Positions 5,421 through 10,578 of a stretch of DNA of 10,673 nt are shown piece after piece. The position numbers and the translations under genes are program-made. Positions within the stretch are counted from its first letter, which is position 1; every line of letters begins with the position of its first letter. Under the pieces are notes generated by a model. That model did not search any database. It was not told the DNA's origin and saw only the letters and a list, made by a program, of their open reading frames with translations. This stretch comes from Bacilli bacterium (GTDB lineage Bacteria > Bacillota_I > Bacilli_A > RF39 > UBA660): NCBI GenBank assembly GCA_017888105.1, contig JAGHGS010000105.1, positions 1 to 10,673 of the forward strand. The letters are read 5' to 3'.

Positions 5421-6350
5421 TTAATCCATCCTTACTATATCTTTATAATTCTTTGGAAATCCCATATGATCTAATACTTTATCTATACTTATTGTGTGAA
5501 GTCTTCCTGATAAATAATCAATTTCATAAGATATTTCATTTAACATATTATGAAAATTGTCATTTCTAAGAAGTCTTTTTAAAATGATAATTAAAGCAAA
5601 TAGATCATTAATACCATAAATATATTCTCCATTTGTTTTAGGAATATTTAATAAATCGTGGTATTTGGTTATAGGGATTTCTTTTTGAGTTCTGTGTTCA
5701 TAACATATATCTTCATGAGCACATAAATTTCTATAATTAGCAATAATAGGAAGATATGTCAGTAAACTTTCTACATCTACATTAAATAGTTCTGCTATTT
5801 TTTCTTGATCTTCAAGTTTTAGTATGGTATATAATTCTCCTACTATGCCAAATGAAAGTACTTTTACAACAACCCATAAAGGAATATAACCATAATTGCT
5901 CTGATAGTGTTTTGTAGCAGAATGTTCTCTACCATTCACAATAATTTGTCTTTTGACTTTTTTTACGAGGTCATTTACTTGTTTGGTTTTCTTTGGATCG
6001 GTTGTAAAATTGTTGGGATTTAAATACTTTTTTTCTTTAAATCCATATTTACGGGATAATTCATAAGAAAGTATACTTTTTATGTTATTTTCTAAAATTA
6101 AAATATTTTTAAATAGGATGTTTCTTAGTTGTCTATCAAAATAAAATAAAGCGTATATTTCTCGGAAATTGGTCCCATTTATAAATGTTTTGTCTTTGCT
6201 TGATTTATAAAATAGGTATCTATAACCATTAATGAAGAAGTAGTTTTCTCGTAAAAGAATACTTTTGACATATTCTTCGTCATCAATAATTAAATTTTTG
6301 TTTCGTAAGATTTTTACTTGTTCATCTAATGTCTTAAATATTTTTTCCAT
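5421..6350 (-). CDS. Abi_2 family protein with HEPN-type motif
   Basis: This 309-residue soluble cytoplasmic protein has the hallmarks of the abortive-infection family Abi_2 (AbiD/AbiF-like). These are NYFFINGYRYLF (36-47), REIYALFYFDRQLRNILF (63-80), KYLNPNNF (108-115) and YIPLWVVVKVLSFGIVGELY (155-174). The HEPN signature is NYRNLCAHED, giving R207-X4-H212, the RX4-6H motif of HEPN ribonucleases. Members are thought to act against phage or as RNA-cleaving toxins; activity here is inferred. The ATG at 6350 has AGGTGG 5 bases upstream. A GTG at 6359 in the same frame overlaps that site and is rejected. It is first in a two-gene unit with htrA, which is odd for a defence gene. Base composition matches the neighbours and no mobility gene is nearby. 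Confidence 0.85.
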   Translation of the reverse strand: MEKIFKTLDEQVKILRNKNLIIDDEEYVKSILLRENYFFINGYRYLFYKSSKDKTFINGTNFREIYALFYFDRQLRNILFKNILILENNIKSILSYELSRKYGFKEKKYLNPNNFTTDPKKTKQVNDLVKKVKRQIIVNGREHSATKHYQSNYGYIPLWVVVKVLSFGIVGELYTILKLEDQEKIAELFNVDVESLLTYLPIIANYRNLCAHEDICYEHRTQKEIPITKYHDLLNIPKTNGEYIYGINDLFALIIILKRLLRNDNFHNMLNEISYEIDYLSGRLHTISIDKVLDHMGFPKNYKDIVRMD

Positions 6351-6355
6351 GCGAA

Positions 6356-6361
6356 CCACCT
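6356..6361 (-). promoter_or_regulatory. Ribosome binding site fixing the Abi start
   Basis: AGGTGG on the minus strand lies 5 bases before the ATG at 6350. It makes that codon the likely start, as opposed to the GTG whose bases fall inside the site. Confidence 0.65.
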
Positions 6362-6368
6362 ATTATAA

Positions 6369-6399
6369 ATTATATCACAAAGAACAGCTATATTGTAAA
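6369..6399 (-). promoter_or_regulatory. Promoter of the abi-htrA unit
   Basis: Perfect TATAAT (6374-6369) is preceded by TGA, an extended -10. A -35 TTTACA (6399-6394) lies at 19 bases, or TTACAA at 18. Transcription would start just before the AGGTGG site of the Abi gene. Confidence 0.65.
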
Positions 6400-6425
6400 A
6401 AAGTTAGTTGTTACAAATGTTAATA

Positions 6426-6445
6426 TTTGGTGAAAGTTTGGTGAA
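6426..6445 (+). repeat. Tandem TTTGGTGAA direct repeat before the phospholipase gene
   Basis: TTTGGTGAA occurs at 6426-6434 and 6437-6445, an 11-base period (one helical turn). It covers the -35 region of the next promoter. Such helically phased direct repeats are typical of response-regulator sites; no regulator is identified. Confidence 0.5.
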
Positions 6446-6467
6446 GAAGGTTATTTTGTGTTATAAT
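6438..6467 (+). promoter_or_regulatory. Promoter of the phospholipase C family gene
   Basis: Perfect TATAAT (6462-6467) with TG at 6459-6460 makes an extended -10. A -35 TTGGTG (6438-6443) stands at 18 bases. The ribosome site AAGGGGAG (6473-6480) follows, 6 bases before the ATG. Confidence 0.7.
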
Positions 6468-6486
6468 GAATTAAGGGGAGATTTTT

Positions 6487-7434
6487 ATGCCAGCTACATA
6501 TACACATCATCTATTTACTAAAGATGTTTATAAATCATTAAATTCTAATATTCAAGATAAATTGGATTCTAAAGTTTTTGATCTTTTTGGAAAAAGTTTT
6601 GATGCATTATTTTTTTATAAACCAAAATTGGGTTCTTATATGCATAAAAATCATGCTAATTTATATTTTGAAAATATTATACGTTATTTGCGTGAAAATA
6701 AGGAAACTCGTAATCGAGAGTTACTTTCTTATTTATATGGTTCTATTTGTCATTATGTTCTTGATAGTACAGTTCATCCTTTTATTTATTATTATGGGGG
6801 TAAATACGACCGAAAGAATAAAAAAACTTATATATATCGAGGACGTCATGATTATTTAGAAAGTATGATAGATGCTATTATATATCAGGAAAGATTTCAT
6901 AAACCGATATATAAAGGTCATATTGGTAGAAATGTGTTTCCTAAAATAAAATTTACGACAAATTTAGTACAAGCATTAGATAAGGTATACTTTGATACTT
7001 TTCAAGTGCAACATGGTTATAAAATTTATTTAAAAGGTTATAAGAGATTTCGGTTTGTTTATCGATATTTGATGAGTTCCCGTTTTGGAATTAAGAAAAA
7101 ATGTTATGCTTTGTTTGATTTAACTCATGTAGTTTCATCTTTAAAATTACAGAATTTTTGTTATTATGTTAGAAAATTGGATTATAGTGTGCTTAATTTA
7201 GAACATAAAAAGTGGTATTATCCAGTAGATAAAAAGATCAGTTTTCATTATTCTTTTTATGATTTATATGATGTTGCGATTGTAAAAGCGGTAAAATTGA
7301 TTACTATGGTTGATGATGTAATTGATAAAGATGAGAAAGCTATTAAAAAAGTATTAAAGGAAATTGGTAATTTAGGGTATGGTACTGGTGTAAATGAAAA
7401 TCGAAAAGTTACTATGAAGTATTTTGCTAATTGA
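6487..7434 (+). CDS. Zinc-dependent phospholipase C family protein
   Basis: This 315-residue protein fits the family of Clostridium alpha-toxin-like zinc phospholipases. Likely metal ligands appear in the usual order: THH at residues 6-8, MH and H in YMHKNH (52-57), the block HYVLDSTVHPF (about 92-102), and HDYLE. The proximal stretch LFGKSFDALFFY matches the family's QGPDPFFF-like segment. There is no signal peptide and no lipid-binding PLAT domain, so it is a shorter, probably cytoplasmic variant. Relatives are often annotated only by family, so lipase activity on phospholipid is not assured. The C-terminal half is rich in Tyr, Lys and Phe. It has its own promoter, divergent from abi-htrA, and its 3' end overlaps cwlD by 8 bases on the opposite strand. 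Confidence 0.82.
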   Translation: MPATYTHHLFTKDVYKSLNSNIQDKLDSKVFDLFGKSFDALFFYKPKLGSYMHKNHANLYFENIIRYLRENKETRNRELLSYLYGSICHYVLDSTVHPFIYYYGGKYDRKNKKTYIYRGRHDYLESMIDAIIYQERFHKPIYKGHIGRNVFPKIKFTTNLVQALDKVYFDTFQVQHGYKIYLKGYKRFRFVYRYLMSSRFGIKKKCYALFDLTHVVSSLKLQNFCYYVRKLDYSVLNLEHKKWYYPVDKKISFHYSFYDLYDVAIVKAVKLITMVDDVIDKDEKAIKKVLKEIGNLGYGTGVNENRKVTMKYFAN

Positions 7435-8080
7435 AATATTTTATGATGGCATCTTTTATTAGTGATGCTATTTCTTGTTGGTATTCTTCTGTTAGTAATT
7501 TGCTTTTTTCTTCTGTATTTGATAGAAAACCACATTCAATTAAGACACCTTTAATGTTTAATTTATCATACATGTAGGTTTCGTTTGGTATTTTTTTGAT
7601 TTCTCGATCTGTATTTAAGTTCGTATTTAGTATTTCTTGAATTATGGATGCTAGATTCTTATTTTCTTCTTTATCATAAAATACTTGTGGACCATAATAA
7701 ATATTATTGGTTAAATAATTTAAATGAATCGATAAGTATAAATCGGCATTACTATTGTTTATTAAATTTATGCGATTATCAAAATCGCTTTTTTTACGCC
7801 ATCTGGCATTTGGTTCTGCTAAGTCATAATCGTCGTCTCGGGTTAATATTACTGTTGCTCCAGCTTTTGCAAGTTCGATTTCTAGAGCTTTACTTATGGC
7901 TAAATTGATATCTTTTTCATAGGTTGTGTCACTAATTGTTCCTGGATCTTTTCCTCCGTGACCTGGATCGATGATAATTGTTTTGCCACTTAAAGGCATT
8001 AACGCATTTACTTTGGTATTTATAAATAATGCGGATAATAATAAAATAATTAATGTTAATGTTTTTAATTTTGTTTTCAT
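7427..8080 (-). CDS. cwlD: N-acetylmuramoyl-L-alanine amidase, CwlD-like
   Basis: This 217-residue Amidase_3 enzyme has a signal peptide or N-terminal anchor (residues 1-27). The catalytic domain has zinc ligands in IDPGHGG (H40), E55 in YEKDI and H118 in SIHLN, and the catalytic Glu in IECGFLSN. The order MPLSGKTIIIDPGHGG, DLAEPNARWRKKSDFDNRINLIN and ADLYLSIHLN follows B. subtilis CwlD closely. CwlD makes muramic-delta-lactam in the spore cortex together with PdaA. It removes the peptide stem at the outer forespore side. Length is near that of CwlD (about 237 aa). No Shine-Dalgarno precedes the ATG, which directly follows an AT-rich -10-like stretch. The 3' end converges on the phospholipase gene with an 8-base overlap and no terminator between. 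Confidence 0.88.
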   Translation of the reverse strand: MKTKLKTLTLIILLLSALFINTKVNALMPLSGKTIIIDPGHGGKDPGTISDTTYEKDINLAISKALEIELAKAGATVILTRDDDYDLAEPNARWRKKSDFDNRINLINNSNADLYLSIHLNYLTNNIYYGPQVFYDKEENKNLASIIQEILNTNLNTDREIKKIPNETYMYDKLNIKGVLIECGFLSNTEEKSKLLTEEYQQEIASLIKDAIIKYFN

Positions 8081-8084
8081 ATTA

Positions 8085-8114
8085 TATTATATAAAAAAAT
8101 AGCCTTAGCTATTC
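8085..8114 (-). promoter_or_regulatory. Candidate cwlD promoter (sigma-F/G-like or sigma-A -10)
   Basis: On the minus strand GAATA (8114-8110), 18 bases and TATAATA (8091-8085) partly fit the forespore sigma-G pattern (GNATR, CATNNTA). TATAAT at 8091-8086 would also serve sigma-A, but without a -35. Either would start transcription at about the ATG itself (8080), giving a leaderless message. The -35-like part lies in the preceding terminator. Confidence 0.35.
8092..8113 (-). terminator. Terminator of the two-TM protein gene
   Basis: On the minus strand AATAGC (8113-8108) pairs with GCTATT (8103-8098) around TAAG and is followed by T7. The loop includes the stop codon. The 6-base stem is modest. 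Confidence 0.65.
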
Positions 8115-9109
8115 TTTAAAATTTCATGAATTTGTTCTTCATTTTTCTTGTTCATTCCAACTAAAATTTTATCATTTTTATCGCTTATAGTAGCAATGAC
8201 TTCTTTTGGTATGTTTTCGTTTCTTTTTTCTTGTCCATCTGTTGTTAAAATATTAATCGTTTTTCCTTTATTATTCATTACAAATACTTTTCTAGCTGTA
8301 GTAATACCATATTCTTTAATACGATTTTCATAGATCCAAATTAAATCTTTATATTTTAAAATTTTAAGATTGTGATTTAAACAGATTATATAATTTTCTG
8401 TTAAAATTAGATGATATTTTTGATAATGTATGTTTTTTTCTTCGTCTATTTCTTTTTCTAGTTTTTTGAATTCTTTTTCGTTTAAGCGATTTAATTCTTT
8501 TTTGGTTTTTATTTTATTTATTATAAATAGTGATAAAAAGATGAGTGAAATTATAAAAGGGATGATACTTATGATGAAAAAAGCTATGTTTGTATTTTTT
8601 AGGGAAACATTTGTTAAATATACTTCACCAAAATAATTATTGAATTCATCCATTTCTATTTTATTATCTTCTTCTACTCCTTCATTATATACTTCTAAAG
8701 CAATTTCTTTTACGTTTTGTGGCGTAGATTTTGTTGTACCATAAATCGTTAAAGAATTTTCTTCTAGACCTTCTACATTTAATTTTTCGTATAGGTTATT
8801 GTTTAGATAAGCGATATAAAAGTATCTTCCATCAAAAACAATATAAAATGCATTTTCTTCATCATTTTCGTATTTTGCGATGGAATAAGGTGGTTGTGTA
8901 ATTTCTAAATAAGCATTGGCATTTTCTTCATTGTTTTTATTTTCAATAACGTCATTTAAATATATATAATTTTCTTTATTTTTCCCATTTTCATAGATTC
9001 CAAAAGCAATAAATAAAATACTTAAAGCAAAAAATATTAGGAAAATATATAAATAGTTATTAAATTTTTTTAATTCTTTTTTTAATGTATTATTCTTTAT
9101 TTTTTTCAT
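8105..9109 (-). CDS. Two-TM membrane protein with C-terminal cytoplasmic domain, unknown
   Basis: This 334-residue membrane protein begins with a basic N-terminus. A first membrane helix (about 19-38) is followed by an extracytoplasmic domain (about 40-170) rich in Asn, Glu and Tyr. A second helix lies at about 174-198 (AFFIISIIPFIISLIFLSLFII), then a charged linker (KELNRLNEKEFKKLEKEIDEEKN) likely to form a coiled coil. The C-terminal domain alternates beta-like segments (YHLILTENYIICLNHNLKILKYKDLIWIYE), recalling bacterial PH-like folds. It may belong to the DUF6709 type known in Firmicutes, but I am not sure. The ATG at 9109 has AAAGGAG 5 bases upstream. It has its own promoter and terminator and is divergent from the XRE gene, which may regulate it. 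Confidence 0.7.
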   Translation of the reverse strand: MKKIKNNTLKKELKKFNNYLYIFLIFFALSILFIAFGIYENGKNKENYIYLNDVIENKNNEENANAYLEITQPPYSIAKYENDEENAFYIVFDGRYFYIAYLNNNLYEKLNVEGLEENSLTIYGTTKSTPQNVKEIALEVYNEGVEEDNKIEMDEFNNYFGEVYLTNVSLKNTNIAFFIISIIPFIISLIFLSLFIINKIKTKKELNRLNEKEFKKLEKEIDEEKNIHYQKYHLILTENYIICLNHNLKILKYKDLIWIYENRIKEYGITTARKVFVMNNKGKTINILTTDGQEKRNENIPKEVIATISDKNDKILVGMNKKNEEQIHEILKNS

Positions 9110-9133
9110 AATAACTCCTTTGTTAATGTGCCT

Positions 9134-9162
9134 ATTTTATCATAAAAATACTTGTTTGACAA
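9134..9162 (-). promoter_or_regulatory. Promoter of the two-TM protein gene
   Basis: On the minus strand -35 TTGTCA (9162-9157), a 17-base spacer and -10 TAAAAT (9139-9134) preceded by TGA make a good sigma-A promoter. Confidence 0.7.
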
Positions 9163-9185
9163 ATTTTTTAAGGCTTTGAGTCAAA
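9155..9185. promoter_or_regulatory. Paired palindromes in the divergent intergenic region
   Basis: TTTG-A-CAAA (9155-9163) covers the -35 of the two-TM gene. TTTGA-G-TCAAA (9175-9185) covers the -35-like region of the XRE gene. Their centres (9159 and 9180) are 21 bases apart, two helical turns, so bound dimers would lie on one face. They are candidate operators for the adjacent XRE protein. Confidence 0.45.
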
Positions 9186-9203
9186 TTATGATAATTTTAT
9201 ACT
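9176..9203 (+). promoter_or_regulatory. Candidate upstream promoter of the XRE gene
   Basis: TTGAGT (9176-9181), 16 bases and TATACT (9198-9203) form a moderate sigma-A promoter overlapping the second palindrome. A second possible -10, perfect TATAAT at 9249-9254, lacks a good -35 and lies beside the 16-base palindrome. Confidence 0.4.
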
Positions 9204-9255
9204 TATCAATTGATTTCTAATATAAAAATATGTTAAAATTATATCGGATATAATT

Positions 9256-9271
9256 ATGTTATATATAACAT
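9256..9271. promoter_or_regulatory. 16-base perfect palindrome before the XRE start
   Basis: ATGTTATATATAACAT is a perfect palindrome between a TATAAT (9249-9254) and the ribosome site of the XRE gene. Its first 11 bases recur exactly at 9298-9308, beginning with the start codon. The position suits autorepression. Confidence 0.5.
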
Positions 9272-9285
9272 GAGATTATAAAATG

Positions 9286-9292
9286 AAAGGAG
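9286..9292 (+). promoter_or_regulatory. Ribosome binding site fixing the XRE start
   Basis: AAAGGAG lies 5 bases before the ATG at 9298. The upstream in-frame ATG at 9283 would place this site inside the coding sequence and has no site of its own. Confidence 0.75.
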
Positions 9293-9297
9293 ATCTT

Positions 9298-9555
9298 ATG
9301 TTATATATCAAAGAAACAAGAGGCGATATTTTCAAGGTTATTGGAGCTAATGTTCGATATTATCGAGGATTGCACAATCTTAATCATCCAACAGATCGAA
9401 TTAGTCAAGCTAAAATGGCTAAAATGTGTAATGTTTCTACTGGTTTAATTGGTTCCTTAGAAACAGGAAAAGTTCAAGGTATTAGTATTCCTGTTTTATG
9501 GAATATATCTCAAATATTAGAGGTTAGTATTGATAAGTTTTTTGAGAATCGTTAA
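9298..9555 (+). CDS. XRE-family helix-turn-helix regulator, 85 aa
   Basis: This 85-residue protein consists almost entirely of one Cro/C1-type helix-turn-helix domain. The run is KVIGANVRYYRGLHN (helix 1), then RISQAKMAKMCNVSTGLIGSLETGKVQGISIPVLWNISQILEVSIDKFFE. SQAKMAKMCNVSTGLIGSLETGK is the DNA-binding pair of helices, and LWNISQILEVSIDKFF is the usual closing helix. It lacks a ligand or dimerisation domain beyond the HTH, so it is probably a small transcription repressor. The loop between helix 1 and the HTH (HNLNHPTDR) is longer than usual. It stands alone on the plus strand, divergent from the two-TM gene, with palindromes before it that suggest self-control and control of the neighbour. 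Confidence 0.88.
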   Translation: MLYIKETRGDIFKVIGANVRYYRGLHNLNHPTDRISQAKMAKMCNVSTGLIGSLETGKVQGISIPVLWNISQILEVSIDKFFENR

Positions 9556-9562
9556 TCTTGTT

Positions 9563-9597
9563 AAAAAAAACAGGTTCAGTTGGAATCTGTTTTTCTT
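9563..9597. terminator. Bidirectional terminator between the XRE gene and divIC
   Basis: CAGGTTC (9571-9577) pairs with GAATCTG (9583-9589), with one G-T pair and loop AGTTG. It is flanked by A8 on the left and TTTTTCTT on the right, giving T tracts on both strands. It serves the convergent XRE and divIC genes, and the divIC stop lies within it. Confidence 0.8.
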
Positions 9598-9884
9598 ATA
9601 ATAATTTCGCCATCTTTGGTATATAAGAATTTTTCTTTTGCATATCTTTCTACATATTCTGGGTTCTGTAATTTTTGAACTTCGGCTTTTAAGGCTTCTT
9701 CCGTATCTAAAAGTTCTTCGTAAGATTCTTGTAATAGTTTAATTTCTTGTTTATTTTTCATAATTTTAAGCCAATCTGGGAAGATATTAATACAGGTAAA
9801 GCCAATAATAAAAATAAAAGATAAAACAAAAATTGTTAATCTACGACGTTCTTTTTTTGTTACTTTGTGCTTTATTTTGATCAC
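9576..9884 (-). CDS. divIC: Septum formation initiator DivIC/FtsB family
   Basis: This 102-residue bitopic division protein has a basic cytoplasmic N-terminus (KHKVTKKERRR). One membrane helix (about 17-35) is followed by a coiled coil (about 41-72, KNKQEIKLLQESYEELLDTEEALKAEVQKL). The family's C-terminal motif is NPEYVERYAKEKFLYTKDGEIII. DivIC works with FtsL and DivIB in the septal complex that activates FtsW/PBP2b. The length fits the family. It follows yabQ with a 44-base overlap, as in the Bacillus yabP-yabQ-divIC order. The start is uncertain: the GTG at 9884 overlaps the only good ribosome site, while an AUA at 9875 has ideal spacing. A vegetative promoter lies just upstream. Confidence 0.87.
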   Translation of the reverse strand: MIKIKHKVTKKERRRLTIFVLSFIFIIGFTCINIFPDWLKIMKNKQEIKLLQESYEELLDTEEALKAEVQKLQNPEYVERYAKEKFLYTKDGEIIIRKTDSN

Positions 9885-10218
9885 CCCTATTTTTTATAGT
9901 ATAACATTTCTTTTTTATTTTTTCAATAAAAGAGCGATATTTTACATTTTTTAACATTTTTTTTGTTAATTTTATGTTTGTAAGAAAACCTAAAACTATC
10001 ATGATGAAGAAGTATAAATGAAACATTCCGTGGTTAATTTTGAAAATCATAATTATGTAAATTAAAACAATATTATACATAAATAAAATGGTGATAAGAC
10101 TTTGGTAAAATCTTTTTTTTCCTTTGATAAATATATAATTGATTTTATAAAGATAATAAAAGATAAAGCCAAAAAGATAAGATGCGCCTAAAGCGATTAG
10201 TTGGATATTTGCAGGCAT
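9841..10218 (-). CDS. yabQ: Sporulation protein YabQ
   Basis: This 125-residue membrane protein has about three membrane segments: residues 5-25, 39-60 (YQSLITILFMYNIVLIYIIMIF) and 66-84. A short basic tail follows (KKCYTIKNRGDQNKAQSNKKR). YabQ sits in the forespore outer membrane and is needed for cortex formation in Bacillus. It is shorter than the Bacillus protein (about 211 aa). It is identified by topology and by the yabP-yabQ-divIC order. Its ATG overlaps the yabP stop by one base (TAATG) and has no ribosome site of its own, so it is translated by coupling. Confidence 0.82.
   Translation of the reverse strand: MPANIQLIALGASYLFGFIFYYLYKINYIFIKGKKRFYQSLITILFMYNIVLIYIIMIFKINHGMFHLYFFIMIVLGFLTNIKLTKKMLKNVKYRSFIEKIKKKCYTIKNRGDQNKAQSNKKRTS
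9879..9888 (-). promoter_or_regulatory. Shine-Dalgarno that conflicts with the divIC GTG start
   Basis: AGGGGTGATC on the minus strand pairs well with the 3' end of 16S rRNA (core GGTGATC). The GTG start at 9884 lies inside it. Measured from GGGG, an in-frame AUA at 9875 is 8 bases away, which is optimal spacing. Confidence 0.5.
9898..9926 (-). promoter_or_regulatory. Internal sigma-A promoter of divIC
   Basis: On the minus strand -35 TTGAAA (9926-9921), a 17-base spacer and -10 TATACT (9903-9898) preceded by TGT form a strong sigma-A promoter inside yabQ. Transcription would begin near 9891, giving divIC vegetative expression apart from the sporulation promoter. Confidence 0.7.
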
Positions 10219-10505
10219 TATTTAAATAATTTAGAAATAATACTTTCTTCTTTTCCTTTTTCTTTATTGTCTAAGTAGTTAAATCCATTTATTTTACCTT
10301 TTATTTTGACGTTTCCATCGTGAGTATCTAATTTCATTATTTCTAAATTACTTCCTTTTATTAAAATTACTCCCATATTACTTTCGAGTAAAAATTCTTC
10401 ACTATCAAAACTAGTTATTTTTTTTATACCCGTTAGAGATATTTCTCTTCGGTCAATCAATTTTAATTCATGTGAGCCAAATTCTATTATTTCCTTATTT
10501 TCCAT
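10218..10505 (-). CDS. yabP: Sporulation protein YabP
   Basis: This 95-residue protein is a soluble, all-beta-like member of the YabP/YqfC family. It has the typical LIDRREISLTGIKKITSFDSEEFLLESNMGVILIKGSNLEI, then a KIKGKINGFNYLD strand, and ends with the family's SKLFK-type tail. YabP is made in the mother cell under sigma-E in Bacillus and affects cortex formation with YabQ; its biochemical role is unknown. The ATG at 10505 has a strong AAAGGAGATC site 8 bases upstream. A sigma-E-type promoter precedes it. Confidence 0.92.
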   Translation of the reverse strand: MENKEIIEFGSHELKLIDRREISLTGIKKITSFDSEEFLLESNMGVILIKGSNLEIMKLDTHDGNVKIKGKINGFNYLDNKEKGKEESIISKLFK

Positions 10506-10525
10506 AAATGATCTCCTTTTACTTC

Positions 10526-10554
10526 ATTTTATGAAAAATACTAAATAAATATGA
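10526..10554 (-). promoter_or_regulatory. Sigma-E-type sporulation promoter of yabPQ
   Basis: On the minus strand TCATATT (10554-10548) matches the sigma-E -35 (KMATATT) fully. A 14-base spacer leads to CATAAAAT (10533-10526), matching 7 of 8 positions of the -10 (CATACAHT). Its -35 abuts the spoVG terminator T tract. No good sigma-A promoter is seen here. Confidence 0.75.
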
Positions 10555-10578
10555 AAAAAACTTGGTTTCCCAAGTTTT
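10554..10578 (-). terminator. Terminator of spoVG
   Basis: On the minus strand AACTTGG (10576-10570) pairs with CCAAGTT (10565-10559) around a GAAA tetraloop and is followed by T7. Its 5' flank overlaps the spoVG stop. Confidence 0.9.

Noticed and set aside
5421..6350. Abi gene as sign of a prophage or mobile island
   Set aside because: No integrase, transposase, repeats, tRNA-end duplication or change in composition is seen near it; it is flanked by chromosomal-type genes.
6578..6859. 93-aa hydrophobic plus-strand reading frame
   Set aside because: It is a different frame inside the phospholipase gene, whose zinc-ligand motifs show the correct frame. The hydrophobicity is a frame artefact.
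7257..7535. 92-aa minus-strand frame bridging the convergent gene ends
   Set aside because: It overlaps both the phospholipase gene and cwlD, each with clear family motifs, and has no initiation signals.
7648..7908. 86-aa plus-strand frame
   Set aside because: It is antisense to the conserved catalytic region of cwlD. The Leu/Tyr-rich composition is a shadow.
8148..8636. Two short plus-strand frames (8148-8333, 8430-8636)
   Set aside because: They lie opposite the two-TM protein gene, are Phe/Ser-rich, and lack ribosome sites.
9205..9214. ATCAATTGAT palindrome in the XRE upstream region
   Set aside because: At 10 bases and nearly pure A/T it is likely by chance here, and it is not phased with the other sites or placed over a promoter element.
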